A stretch of DNA of 64,000 bases from Erodium maritimum (taxonomy: Eukaryota > Streptophyta > Magnoliopsida > Geraniales > Geraniaceae), in assembly GCA_963921825.1 (NCBI GenBank), contig OY997590.1, positions 57,836,012 to 57,900,011 on the forward strand, in the 5' to 3' direction. Below the pieces are notes generated by a model. That model saw only the letters and a list, made by a program, of their open reading frames with translations, was not told where the DNA came from and ran no database searches. Positions 11,443 to 21,718 of the stretch are shown one piece after another. Within the stretch, counting starts at the first letter, position 1. Each line of letters begins with the position of its first letter. The position numbers were made by a program, and so were the translations under genes.

Positions 11443-12999
11443 TGTTAGTTTTTATGCCCTAGGCCAATCTTTTCTTGTAAGACATTATCATTTATTAATA
11501 CATTGACACTTTCATTATCATTTTGTTAAATGTTAATTGCATGAATAATCGACTCTTTCTAAGATCATCAATTACGTGAATTGATAGTAAAACTCTTAGA
11601 AGAAAAAAGAGATTATTATTTCAATGATCCTTGGTCTTACCGATATACTAAGACTAGTACGATGTTGGATGATGATCACGTTTTACTGATCATTTATATT
11701 GGATATGAAGTCAAATCATAGATGCCACTTAGGGAAATGGTATTGGATGACCCACTGTGACAATACTACATAGGAACTGTCATGAGTATTTCTCAGTACC
11801 GTAATATGACTTAAATCCTTTGACTTTATAGTCGTCATGGATTTCTACATAGGTGGTTGTGTGTCTTGACGCAGTTCAACGTTGTCTTTGATCGGACAAC
11901 AATAAAGATTGTTGTTGTATACATAATTGTCTATGTGAGGAATGTGAGCGACTGATAAAGGATTTGTCACTCATGTAAATATGAGAGATATCGTTTGGGG
12001 CCCTTGATAAGTGAGACTGCAGAATTGCATGGCCATGCGAATTAATAATGAGTTATCACTTGCAGTCTACTTAAGATCAGGAAACTAACTATCGAATAAA
12101 ATAAGGATGACGATCCTATGCCTTATACTCGATCGAGATATCGATGACAAAGGGATTAAGATATTAACGGTAAAAGGTTAAATCGGATTGACGATCTTCA
12201 TATAAATTTGGGAAGCCATAATGTCTTGCTAGAGGCCAATTATGACATGTGGACGAAACGAGGATTTCGGGCTCACTGCCAACGTTGTATGAGCCTACAG
12301 GATCACACACAACAACAAGCCCAAAACCGAGTTGAACTATAGAATATAATTATATTATATTTGATATAATATAATTTTATTATTTCACGTTTTCTAACTA
12401 CTAATATAATTAAATTATATTAGGAAGACAAAATGAAATAAATGTATGTATATATAAGTATTTATTTCATGATTAAACTTTGGAATAAAACATATATGCA
12501 TTATATTTATTTGTTTTGTTTTATAATTCAATTAATAATTATTTGAATTTTAAAAATCCAAATAAGTTATTTTTGGATTCCACTTATCCCAAAATATCTC
12601 CACGTATCTGATTTCGTAACCCACTTTGGATTTTCAAAATCAGATATAGTTGTTACGTTTTGAGAGTGGTGTGAGTGTTGAAAACGAGAGAGAAAAACCA
12701 GAGAAAAAAGGAAGAGAAAATGAGAGAAAAGTTTTCTGATTTGGTGTTAGCACACAAGGGTATTTGGGAAGAGCTTGTTGGTGTGGATACCTGAAGAGGG
12801 CGGATTCCTTTGAAGATGTCTCGACTTCGTCAAACCATCAGAGTGCACTTGGTCCCTGTCTCGAACCAGCCTCGAAACTACAAGAGGTAATCTACATTTA
12901 ATTTTTCGTTTGTCGGTTTATTCTGAATTACATGGACCCTAAGGAATTTCTAGGGATTTTTTAATTTCTGCTGCATTTTTGGCACCCTAGAATCCTTCA
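11443..12999 (+). mobile_element. Solo LTR, probably Ty1-copia (1.56 kb)
   Basis: The block starts TGTTAGTTTTTATGCCCTAG and ends CCCTAGAATCCTTCA, giving TG...CA ends. Flanking pentamers are GAGAG (11438-11442) and GGGAG (13000-13004), a 5-bp duplication with one mismatch. The AT-rich body has no ORF, and no PBS or internal region follows, so it reads as a solo LTR. Start and end style fit plant copia LTRs. Orientation is assumed from those ends. Confidence 0.55.
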
Positions 13000-13405
13000 G
13001 GGAGTCCCTAGCTGTGTAGTTGACACGGTGGTGGTTGGAGGCCCGATTTGAGATTGATTGGAGAATCGCGATGAGGTAGAGAAACTAAGAGAGGGGTGGC
13101 GAGGTAGATGACCCCGCAAGGAGGCCAGAGAGGCATGCTGCCGAGGCACTCCGTGAAAACGACGCTATGCCGTCGGTGACTGCGACTGCACAAGACTAGG
13201 AGGCAGAAAGGACTTGATTGGCCATGGAAGTGTACGACTATGAAGAAGATAGGGAGAAAATGGTGAAACCCTAATAGAGAGTCTCTAAGACCTTTTTACT
13301 AGTTATTCTTTTTAAAAATTTCCTCGATAAACTAACTTAAAACACCTATATTATAACAAGAACAAAGAATCCACTACGATATGATAAGATATAACATTGC
13401 ATGAT

Positions 13406-15257
13406 AAGAGCAAAAGTTGAAAAGTTTACCCTAGCACTATGCTTCTCTCTCCAAAAAGTCTAATGCGTCGCCCTCCGTCATTTTTGGGTTGGGATGCCGG
13501 TGGCCATCGCGGCCTCAGCCATGAGAGCTGTCGATGGGTTGGCTTTGTCCTCATCTCCCTTCTCGTTTTTCTCGTGTTGGTGAACCATCAACCTCCCTCG
13601 TCTTATAAAAAAACCTCCCTCGTCTTTTCCCCGCCGCATGGTATGGACATAGAGCTCTTCCCAACCGTGGAGCAACGCTAGAGAAAGCCTCGACGTGCTC
13701 TCCCAACCATAGCGATAGTTCTCCTCACACGACTCAATCCACCCTAGATCTACTCCAGTGGATGTCTCCTCGCCTCGTCGTACGGTCCTTCCGGTTTCTA
13801 GTGTCTCGCTAGTGAAGCCGCATAGGATAACTACTCCACCTGTTTTCCCCCGGACGGCCACAGACCTAGGGCCCTCGCTGGCCACAGACTCGAGCCTCCT
13901 TCTCTTGCACCCACGACCGACGTTCCTCTCATTTGGGATGACAGATCTTCCCATATCTACTCTGCTCGTCCCTCCCCGATCGTCCACACCAGCGAAGTTT
14001 CGGGCGCCGACCTTCGTGGCGGCTCTACTGTCATTCCCTGATTGCAGGTATCCCTCTCCTCGCATTGGGCAAAGTTGTAGGGATCCTTAGCTTCAACAAG
14101 TTTGGCCAGAAAGTCTGGCAATTTCCGGTTATATCTACGACGTCAGATCAAAGGCAAGACGGTGGTTGTTTTTCACCCATTTTTGCTATGTTTCAGATCT
14201 GGCGAGCTTAGGGAGAGCTCTCGACGACGACCTGAACTACTTTGGACGAGTCTATCTGCCATGCTACTTTTTACCACCTAACATTCAGATATGCTCCCAC
14301 CGTTTGCCGGAGCGTTATTGTCAGAGCTATGCTCCTACTTTCCATGCTTACCCGACCGGTCCCGTATCATCGCCCCAAGAAGATCATATTTGTAGTGCCA
14401 GCGCCGTCCATCTCCACCATCGCTTCGATCCCAGCCACGACCATCGGAGGCCGACCATGAGTTTTTTCAGTTTCGTTGTTGTTATTTTGGTAGAGTAAAT
14501 TACAAATACCTACCCCAAACTTTTAACGTTTAACTGATACCTACCCTAAAGTTTTTTTTAACTAATACCTGCTCCGATATTTAGTTATATAACAAATAGC
14601 CCAAGCTGTCAACTAAAATGACGAAAATGCCCTTAATGATTTTTCAAATAATTTTTTTAAAAATAAAACCGAAGTGAATTTTTTTAAATAAAATGAAGTT
14701 ATTTAATAAATAAATATATATATAATAAAAGTGATTTTTTAATTTTTTTAAAAAAATTTATTGAAGTGTAGTTGAGGGTATTTTCGTCATTTTAGTAGAC
14801 GACTTGGGCTATTTGTTATATAACTAAACATCAGAGTAGGTATCAGTTAAAAAAACTTTATGGTAAGTATCAGTTAAACGCTACAAGTTTGGGGTAGGTA
14901 TTTGTAATTTACTCATTTTGTCATGTTATTTTGTCTTGTTGTTTTGTTTTCCTAACTCCCATTTTCCAGAACCTCGCTGTCAAAGCTTGTCATTGACCGA
15001 CGAGACTCCATTAGGTGTGGTTGTTAATTATGGTGGCGTGATCGGTTGTGTTTTTTTATCGACGATTATTTCTAGACTATCGATAAGAAATACCAACCTA
15101 ATCGTTAGTTATTTAGGCGCTGCGTCGTCTTATTCGAGAGCTATCATCTAACAAGTCGTGTCTCGAATTTCCGAGAACTGTCCGGTGGACAAAAGACTTG
15201 TTTTCTATAGTGGGTAAGGTTTATTATGTTTAATAAATATTTATTTAAAAAAAAAAT
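13406..15257 (+). mobile_element. Poly-A retroposon interrupted by a MITE
   Basis: Perfect 12-bp repeats ACATTGCATGAT lie at 13394-13405 and 15258-15269, and the unit ends TTATTTAAAAAAAAAAT just before the right copy. Removing the MITE at 14493-14914 and its duplication leaves about 1.4 kb. The first 700 bp are GC-rich with open frames on both strands (for example 13758-14090 + and 13478-14065 -), a composition effect with no recognised domain. It is probably another LINE-derived non-autonomous retroposon. Confidence 0.6.
14493..14914. mobile_element. MULE-type MITE, copy 2 (422 bp)
   Basis: The ends GAGTAAATTACAAATACC and its complement form TIRs that continue inward through the CCTACCCCAAAC and TTAGTTATATAACAAATA blocks. 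Imperfect 9-bp duplications flank it (ATTTTGGTA at 14484-14492, ATTTTGTCA at 14915-14923, 7 of 9 identical). It is the same family as the outer MITE at 1255-3043. The centre is AT-rich and non-coding. Confidence 0.82.
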
Positions 15258-15269
15258 ACATTGCATGAT

Positions 15270-16813
15270 GTAATATTATATTATACTTGTAGATGGTATC
15301 ACATGAATGCACCATAAATGATATTGGCATGAAACAGGAGGGTGGGTGCACTTTGAACAGTCTCTCAAACGACTCCTGAGCCATGACCCATATAATCCCT
15401 CTCTCTCCCCTCTTTTTAGCTTCTCTCTCATGGGTCTTCCCCCCAAAATTTGAGTATACATAACAAAACCAACACACCAACATATGCATACATATACACA
15501 TGTACTTATATATGTGTGGATGTCATGGTACATTCATTCCTGCGGTAATTCAAGTATCTCACATTTACTCATCCAACAAACAAACCTCTGCCATGGGGTT
15601 TCCATTTTGCAGTACAGTCATGTGACTGATTCCATGTCATCAACTCTCTCTCTCTACATATATATTGTATAAATGATAAGTACATTTTTGAATTGAAAAT
15701 TTGAAATATAGTTGTTTGTAGGAAGGGGAAATGCAGTCCAAAAGGACATACTTTAGATGGAAACATGCCATCCATTTAACTGGTTTTTACTAAGGTTTGT
15801 TTAGAATATCTGTAGATTGCTTCTTGAATCTTTGAGAGAGACAGAGCTCTACGGCTAATATGCATATGTGTCTCCACCACCACCACTACCACACTACCAC
15901 TACCACATGCATCATCTGTTCATGTTTCAAAACATTAAACCTAAGAGTTGTTTGAGAAAAGTACATACTTTCATGAAAATCTTACCAAATATGTTCATGT
16001 CTACATTACCTTAAGCAGCTCTCAGTTCATGTGATCCAATATGGTTTCATCATATTCTGTGTAATGACCTGAACTTTAGACAAATCAAAATGGTAAATGC
16101 TGAATTGTTTGATCAAATAAACTATATAATGGAGGGTTGTTGTTAATTAATTCAGAGTTTGTAGTCTGCAGCCAGTGACTAGTTATTGGATCAACTTGAG
16201 GTGGTTAAGAGTAAAACCCATGTACGCTCCTTTATTGTAAATCTGGTTTGCATCCATGTTAAGGTGTTGAGGTTCTTTGTATAGGAACGTCTTTATTCAG
16301 GAAACTCCCCTCGTTGGGACTGTCATGAAGCTAAACTGATATGTCAACGCTCGATTTACAGGTCTATAGCTAGACCGTTCTATTTTGTCCTCTCATCTTT
16401 TCAGACTTTATAAAGAGAGATTTATAAACTGCTTTGGTGATAAAGAAAGAGAGTAAAACCAAGGTTAAGCCACTTGTTAAGTTGAAAAAAAGTGTTGGTT
16501 GTGAATGTGATGGGGATAGGAGGGTAGAGAACAAGTGAGGTGGTGGGGTGCAATGCCAAATGGGTCTTGTTTGGTTGGGACTGGTCTTTGTATGGAAAAT
16601 GAAAGAAAATGAGAGGAAGAGAGAGGAGTGGGTGTTTGTCTAGGTAAGAAGAGACCTTGCAAAGGAAGCATACACACTCAAGTCTCAAACATAAACACAT
16701 TGTTGTCAATGTAGCAAGGGACACTCTGAACCTCTCATCACTCTTCTTCACTTCACTTCTCTCATCTTGTCATTCATTTCTTTTATGGTTCCTGACCATC
16801 CTACCCTCTAAAA
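15270..16813. other. MYB upstream intergenic region
   Basis: There is no supported gene. The ORFs here (for example 15241-15533 - and 16422-16751 -) lie in low-complexity sequence and have no family features. CT-rich patches occur near 15640-15660. The region may hold distal regulatory DNA of the MYB gene, but no individual site can be defended. Confidence 0.4.
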
Positions 16814-16827
16814 CTCACACGTGTGAG
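16814..16827. promoter_or_regulatory. 14-bp palindromic G-box
   Basis: CTCACACGTGTGAG is a perfect palindrome centred on CACGTG, the core bound by plant bZIP and bHLH factors. It ends 3 bp before a TATA box that faces the MYB gene. This placement supports a proximal promoter role, which is inference. Confidence 0.6.
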
Positions 16828-16830
16828 ATG

Positions 16831-16837
16831 TATAAAA
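16831..16837 (+). promoter_or_regulatory. Candidate TATA box of the MYB gene
   Basis: TATAAAA lies about 400 bp before the MYB start codon. Transcription would begin near 16860-16870, giving a 5' leader of roughly 370 nt that holds a CTT run (16890-16913), CT/GA-rich tracts (17030-17080) and several upstream ATGs. A TATA-like run at 17103-17110 is closer to the start codon, but a leader of about 100 nt would still contain part of the long upstream ORF. Confidence 0.5.
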
Positions 16838-17087
16838 CGAGTCTGACTCAGAGGAGTGGTTAACAACACTTTAAGAGCTTAGTTATAAACTCTTCTTCTT
16901 CTTCTTCTTCTTCACTTTCTCTGTCTCTTGTCTTTTTTCTTCTCTTCCATATAGCTGGCTTGCAGCATGACTTGGTAACAGTTTCCTTTCTTCTCCCTAT
17001 ACATACATCACCTGTCTGTCACCTCTCTCACTCTCACTCTCTCTCTCCTCCTAAATATTCAAACTTTAGAGAGAGAGACATGGCCTC

Positions 17088-17243
17088 ATGAGATCACCTT
17101 GTTATATATATGAAGCTCTAGTGGTAGAGATGACCAATGGCTTCTTGACTTGCTGCTTCTCTTACTCATCTTCACAACAACAACAACAGCAGCTCTTCTG
17201 TTACCGTCATTTGTTAATTGTTCTTCTTCTCCAATGGGTATGA
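17088..17243 (+). CDS. Upstream ORF overlapping the MYB start codon
   Basis: The ATG at 17088 opens 51 codons (second in-frame ATG at 17130), including a run of six Gln near the middle, and stops at TGA 17241-17243, seven bases past the MYB ATG at 17234. The frame differs from the MYB frame. Minimal uORFs also start at 17080 (three codons) and 17110 (three codons). If transcription starts near 16860, these would be expected to lower translation of the main frame. I recognise no conserved peptide. Whether it is translated is unknown. Confidence 0.35.
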   Translation: MRSPCYIYEALVVEMTNGFLTCCFSYSSSQQQQQQLFCYRHLLIVLLLQWV

Positions 17244-18473
17244 TTTATGCAAACATGGCCTCTCTCTCCCTCACTCCCAACTTTGCCTCACCTCCTTGTG
17301 CTTCCTCCACTTCACAAGACACTGCTTCTTTGGGTAACTTTTCTTTTTGGGGAAGGTATGTCCACCACACCACCACCAACACCAACACCACCAACAACAT
17401 TGATGATCTGAATCACCACCATCATCGTCATAATGATCATCAAGACATTCATGGTCATGGTAATAAAGGCCCAGATGATGATGACTACTGCAGTGATGGG
17501 TTTGGTGAAGAAGATGGCAAGGACATGATGATGATGGCAAGCTCAAGCACAAGCAAGAATGAGCAGCAAGAGGAGGTGGCCATGAACCCTAATACCAAGG
17601 TGGAAGGAGGAGAGTCCAAGCTGTGTGCCAGAGGCCATTGGAGGCCAGCTGAAGATGCAAAGCTCAAGGAGCTTGTTGCTCTCTATGGCCCTCAGAACTG
17701 GAACCTCATTGCAGACAAGTTACAAGGAAGATCAGGTAAGTATATATATTTAGTTAGTAACCCAATTCAATGTTGTATCACTAATAATGTCATGATCAGG
17801 TAAGAGCTGTAGGCTTAGATGGTTCAACCAGCTGGACCCAAGGATCAACAGAAGAGCCTTCACAGAAGAAGAGGAAGAGAGGCTGATGCAAGCTCACAGG
17901 CTGTATGGCAACAAGTGGGCCATGATTGCAAGGCTCTTCCCTGGGAGGACTGACAATGCTGTCAAGAACCATTGGCATGTCATCATGGCCAGAAAGTATA
18001 GAGAACAATCCTCTGCCTACAGTAACAGGAGGAGAAAGCTTTCCCATTCCCAATCCCATCATGCTTATGCTTATGCAACTCTTGACTCCTCTCAATACCC
18101 ATTCAACAACACCCCTTTTGACTTGTTCAATCATGGTATGTAACTTATTCTCCTCAACAACATTAATCATTAATGGTTTTGTTATAATGGATGGGGTTTC
18201 TATGTATATATATAAGCAGGTTCCAAGAGCAGTAATGAAGCAAGTCAGCAGTCAGCATCAGAGGCTCAGTATGGTTTCCAATTCCATCACCATCCCACAC
18301 TCATGAGCATGATGGCAATGCAACACCACCCTCATCACAGCCTGATGATGATGATCCCCACTTCACCATCACACTTTCAACATCAAGTTTCATCACTATC
18401 ACCTGCCAAGCTGGACAATCCACAAGACACCCCTCCACCATTTATTGACTTCCTTGGAGTTGGAGCCACTTGA
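17234..18473 (+). CDS. R2R3-MYB transcription factor, subgroup 21 (MYB105/MYB117/LOF-like)
   Basis: Three exons: 17234-17735, 17800-18135 and 18220-18473. The GT-AG introns are 64 and 84 bp; the first splits the Gly codon of GRSGKS, and both junctions keep frame, giving 363 residues. The start is the first ATG in frame (the open frame extends upstream only through non-ATG codons). Residues 1-130 are low-complexity, rich in His, Asn, Asp and Met. R2 spans about 133-183 (Trp136, 156, 175) and R3 about 184-236, with Phe188 in place of the first Trp as usual, then Trp207 and 226. FNQLDPRIN and [17 protein letters not shown] are hallmarks of subgroup 21. The C-terminus ends [13 protein letters not shown], like the FxDFLGVG tail of MYB105/117. 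Known relatives act in the nucleus in organ-boundary and meristem control; that role here is inferred. The exact orthologue is not determined. Confidence 0.93.
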
Positions 18474-19328
18474 ATCAACAGACTCACTACAGAAACAAAG
18501 AAAATCCCATTTCTCTCTTTTCTCAAACCTCAAAGGCCATTACAGCTAGGTTCTTCTTCTTTTTCTTATTATTATAAGTTATGTTTAGTCTGTGTAACAA
18601 CTGGAATGTATCGTTTGAGTTGACAATATTCATGTAAACATTGCAAAAGAAATAAGGTTTGTTAGGAGTGTCTGGTATTTGGGTTTGAGACAAAACAAGA
18701 CAAGAGTTTAGAGAAGAAAAACAGGAACATCCTTTTCCCATGGGCCTGAGCAGCAGCAGAAAACACAGCCACTATTTCTGCAATTAAAACCACAACCACA
18801 ACCACATCTGGATGAACAAACCACTGTTGGAGCATCATCATTCTTGTCCCATGATTTTCAACATTCATCTCTCTCTTCCATCCTTGTAACTTCTAACATC
18901 TGATATTCTCTCTTCCCTCTTATTTTGTCTGCTAATGAAACATTTATCTTCCATTTCTTAAATTACTTTCTCAATGCTTCAAGGACTTGCTTTTGTAGAT
19001 TTGTCTACTTCACATCCTGTTGGGGGTGTCGGTTGTTGAGGAGCGAGGAGGTAAATGAATGTGGGCCCATTCTGGACTCATGTTTTTTTCTTCTTTCCCC
19101 ACCTAAATTCATGAGAGCCCAATCATACAAGAAATGCATCAAACTACACTAAGGCTAGAAAAATTGAATCACCGAACTAATCCTCTTCAAAACTTAATCT
19201 TGCGGATACCATGTTTATATTGGGCCTATGAGTCTAGGCCCACTATAATTTCAAGAGAGGCCCAAGCAAAAGGTTGCTCAAGCAAGAAATTCTCCTCCAT
19301 ATCAATTTTTTTTCAAGAGTTAATTATA
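18474..19328. other. MYB 3' UTR and downstream flank
   Basis: The first 200 bases or so are T-rich and suit a 3' UTR; AATAAG near 18651-18656 is a possible polyadenylation signal. A 60-codon frame without an ATG at about 18715-18902 (+), rich in Gln and Pro, looks faintly coding but cannot be tied to a gene. Nothing else is identifiable before the Helitron boundary at 19329. Confidence 0.4.
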
Positions 19329-19338
19329 CTAGGGGTGG

Positions 19339-19359
19339 GCACCGCGCGATGCGCAGTGC
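19339..19359 (-). repeat. Helitron 3'-terminal hairpin
   Basis: On the minus strand GCAC-T-GCGC-ATC-GCGC-G-GTGC folds into nine pairs including one T-G wobble, six bases upstream of the terminal CTAG. Size and position match the 3' termination signal of plant Helitrons. Confidence 0.7.
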
Positions 19360-20785
19360 TTGTCGAGAGCACTAACCTATTATACGAAGATGTTGTAGTT
19401 GCACAGTAAAATTGTGTGGCCTGATTATAGTGGTTATGTTGAATATACAACACAAATGTTACGGTTTATCTATGTAATGGAAACGATGTACTAACCATTT
19501 CCAATAAGAATCAAAGGTGATGATGCATAATAAAAAGTAAAGAAGAACATATTTAAAAGGGTAGGAGTGTTTTTTTTCCGTTCGTAGTAATTTAGGAACA
19601 AACACCTAAGCTTCATTGGTCTAATACCATGCTGATTAAAATGAGCAACCACTCTGTGTTCTGTTTGCAGTCAATCAATCAAAATGGACAGAAATTAATA
19701 AACATATAGCTGACATATAAGTGTTAGACCATATATAAATAACATATAAGGTGTTTAAGCAACAAAAGCCTATAAAGATAATAAGGAATCAATTTAAATT
19801 GCATATCTTCATGTTCCATCACATGGTAGTCCTATTAGTCTCTCTTCCTCTGTCACCTGCGTCCCTTTCTATAGCTTCTTCTACTCCGTCGTCTCTATAT
19901 CATTATCTTCTTCACTGTCTCCCCCCTCAACCATTCATCATTTTCTCAGACTCTCCGCTTCTTGTCATATCCTCAAGAAAACAAATTCATGCCACTCTCA
20001 ATTTTCATCATTATATAATCACAAATACATAAGAAATTAGCTATTGCTTATACAAAAAAAAAACATATTAGCTGTTGATTCACATGTAAGAGATAAGATT
20101 GTTTAGTAGTAACTTATAAGACCATGATAGTTAAAACCGAAAGGACAACTTGGAAGCTCCCCTGCATGTGTGTAAGTGTAACTGTGAAATGGACATCATT
20201 TGGCAATGTCCCTCTTATCATATATCTGCAAAACCGCGCAATTTAACAAATTGTCATAGGAAGTCGCTTATATATTTGCAGGCAATAGGCATAGGAAGCA
20301 TTGAGGTCACACATACATTTGAAGCATTTATTTATTTTTTATATAAAAAATAGCACCTGATCAATAGTATACTTCAAGTTGATCAGTAATGTATTTTACT
20401 GAGAGAAGTAGTTTATCAACTTACTATACACACAAGCTTGTCGCATAGTACAAGATGAAGCCTCTGAAGCACAACCAAGAAAATTGTTGATCGAGAAGAT
20501 ATTGAATATTTGTAATCAAATAAAACTGTCAAAATTCGACACTAAAAACGAACAATCAGTCAAGTATCTTCATCATTTTGTACCTTTTAGTTACGGCCTA
20601 GACACTCAAACATTAATGGAAGTACAACATGGTTGAATACAACCATCTTGAAGTTACTTTGTTTTTGGTGTGTCGCAAATTTAGATGTACGATCACAAAA
20701 TAAATGGTTTCCATGACTAAGAGCTAACTCATAGAATAAGTAACAGTTCAAATAATATCGAATTTTACTTGGTTACAAAATATAC

Positions 20786-20854
20786 CTCAAGAATCCAACC
20801 AACGTACTTGACATTATTAACATGCTGGTTGACATCCAAATCACTCTAGCGAGG
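20786..20854 (-). pseudogene. Captured exon of an acyl-ACP thioesterase (FATB/FATA-like)
   Basis: On the minus strand a TTTGCAG acceptor (20861-20855) is followed by 69 bases (23 codons) and then a GTATA donor (from 20785). The translation contains SDLDVNQHVNNVKYVGWILE, a strongly conserved block of plant acyl-ACP thioesterases, the plastid enzymes that release fatty acids from acyl carrier protein. From memory, FATB genes carry this block as a short exon with matching borders. The third codon, normally Trp of PRWSDLD, is TAG, so the exon is dead. I found no other thioesterase exon in the Helitron. The capture is inferred; the motif and splice sites are seen. Confidence 0.8.
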
Positions 20855-21610
20855 CTGCAAATTTTCTTTTAAAAATTAGGGTCTTCAAAGTTGTGCTATG
20901 ATTTTGTTTTAAAGATTAGGGTCTTCAAATAAATACCTTTGGTAGGCCTGTTTATTCACTCTGTGCCCCTAGTATCAACATACGTTATACCTAAGCCATT
21001 TGTTCTTCTCCTTATACTTCAACATGAAAACATTGTTGGAAAGAAGACACCTACAAGTACACCACCGACAATTTAATATAATAAATGGATTTATCTATAA
21101 AAAAGAAGGTTAAAAGAACTCACAGCTTAAGTAAATGGATTTACTTGGCCATTTTTTCGGTGGAATGGATCATGTGAATATATTCCTTTCAACACTCCTA
21201 TAGTACATCAGCATATAAATATGATGGCTCTATGCAAATCAACATCTAACCCGAATAAAGTTTTCAAACATACATGTTTAGCAGGGTAGTTATGTGTGTG
21301 AGAATTTCTGGGAATGGGCCTGATAGTCTGGTCACATCTATTGAGACTTAGATAAAAGCAACAAAAATTAGAAAAATGGGTATCAACAAAATCACAGTAC
21401 ACAATTTAATTAAGACACACATGAAAACCATATCCAAATTCAATACCAACCAAGTCAAATCATCTCATCTGATTAATTTCATTTAGCACAACAAATCAAT
21501 GAGAAAACTACAGCTACAATACACAAAAACACAAGTATTCAGAAGCTAAATGGCTACACAACATCACCATGTATATAAAACTCTTATAATATAATAATGC
21601 AATCCATATC

Positions 21611-21718
21611 TTAATCTTGTTTTAAAAGCAAATGAGTACCCTGATGACCTTCCAGTGAGAGCTGTTGAATGATGACTCCATTTTGCCAAGCCAAAATCGA
21701 ATCTGTACCATTAGCAAT
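21611..21718 (-). pseudogene. Coding-like terminal exon of unknown origin in the Helitron
   Basis: On the minus strand a possible acceptor (TGATACAG, ending at 21719) precedes 36 codons ending in TAA at 21613-21611. The conceptual peptide (IANGTDSILAWQNGVIIQQL, then a Leu-rich end) reads like real protein, but I cannot name its family. By analogy with the thioesterase exon it may be a second captured fragment. Its short length makes chance possible. Confidence 0.3.

Larger units (their letters stand above)
8215..13322 (-). mobile_element. Minus-strand LINE-like retroposon split by two solo LTRs
   Basis: Near-perfect 12-bp repeats (CTTGATAAACTA at 8203-8214, CTCGATAAACTA at 13323-13334) bracket a unit whose left end is a T-run (a poly-A tail on the minus strand, 8215-8223). 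Subtracting the two nested LTRs and their duplications leaves about 930 bp, almost the same as the 934-bp retroposon at 260-1193. The remaining pieces are 8215-8575, 11187-11442 and 13000-13322. The minus-strand 5' end carries AGGGTTTCACC and a GC-rich region, as in the other copy. No intact ORF is seen. Confidence 0.55.

Noticed and set aside
11438..13004. Reading the 11443-12999 block as a full retrotransposon
   Set aside because: No PBS, no internal region and no second LTR; only one TG...CA unit with a near-perfect duplication.
13478..14065. 195-codon ORF on the minus strand
   Set aside because: It lies in a GC-rich retroposon with equally long plus-strand frames and shows no domain or motif.
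16422..16751. 109-codon ORF on the minus strand upstream of MYB
   Set aside because: Low-complexity CT/GA-rich DNA; no family signature and no supporting splice or promoter signals.
17150..17233. Longer MYB N-terminus starting at 17150
   Set aside because: The codon there is TTG; the first in-frame ATG is at 17234. The Leu/Thr-rich extension is 5' UTR translation.
18715..18902. Gln/Pro-rich open frame downstream of MYB
   Set aside because: It has no ATG and no homologous motif; it could be 3' flank by chance. Mentioned only in the flank entry.
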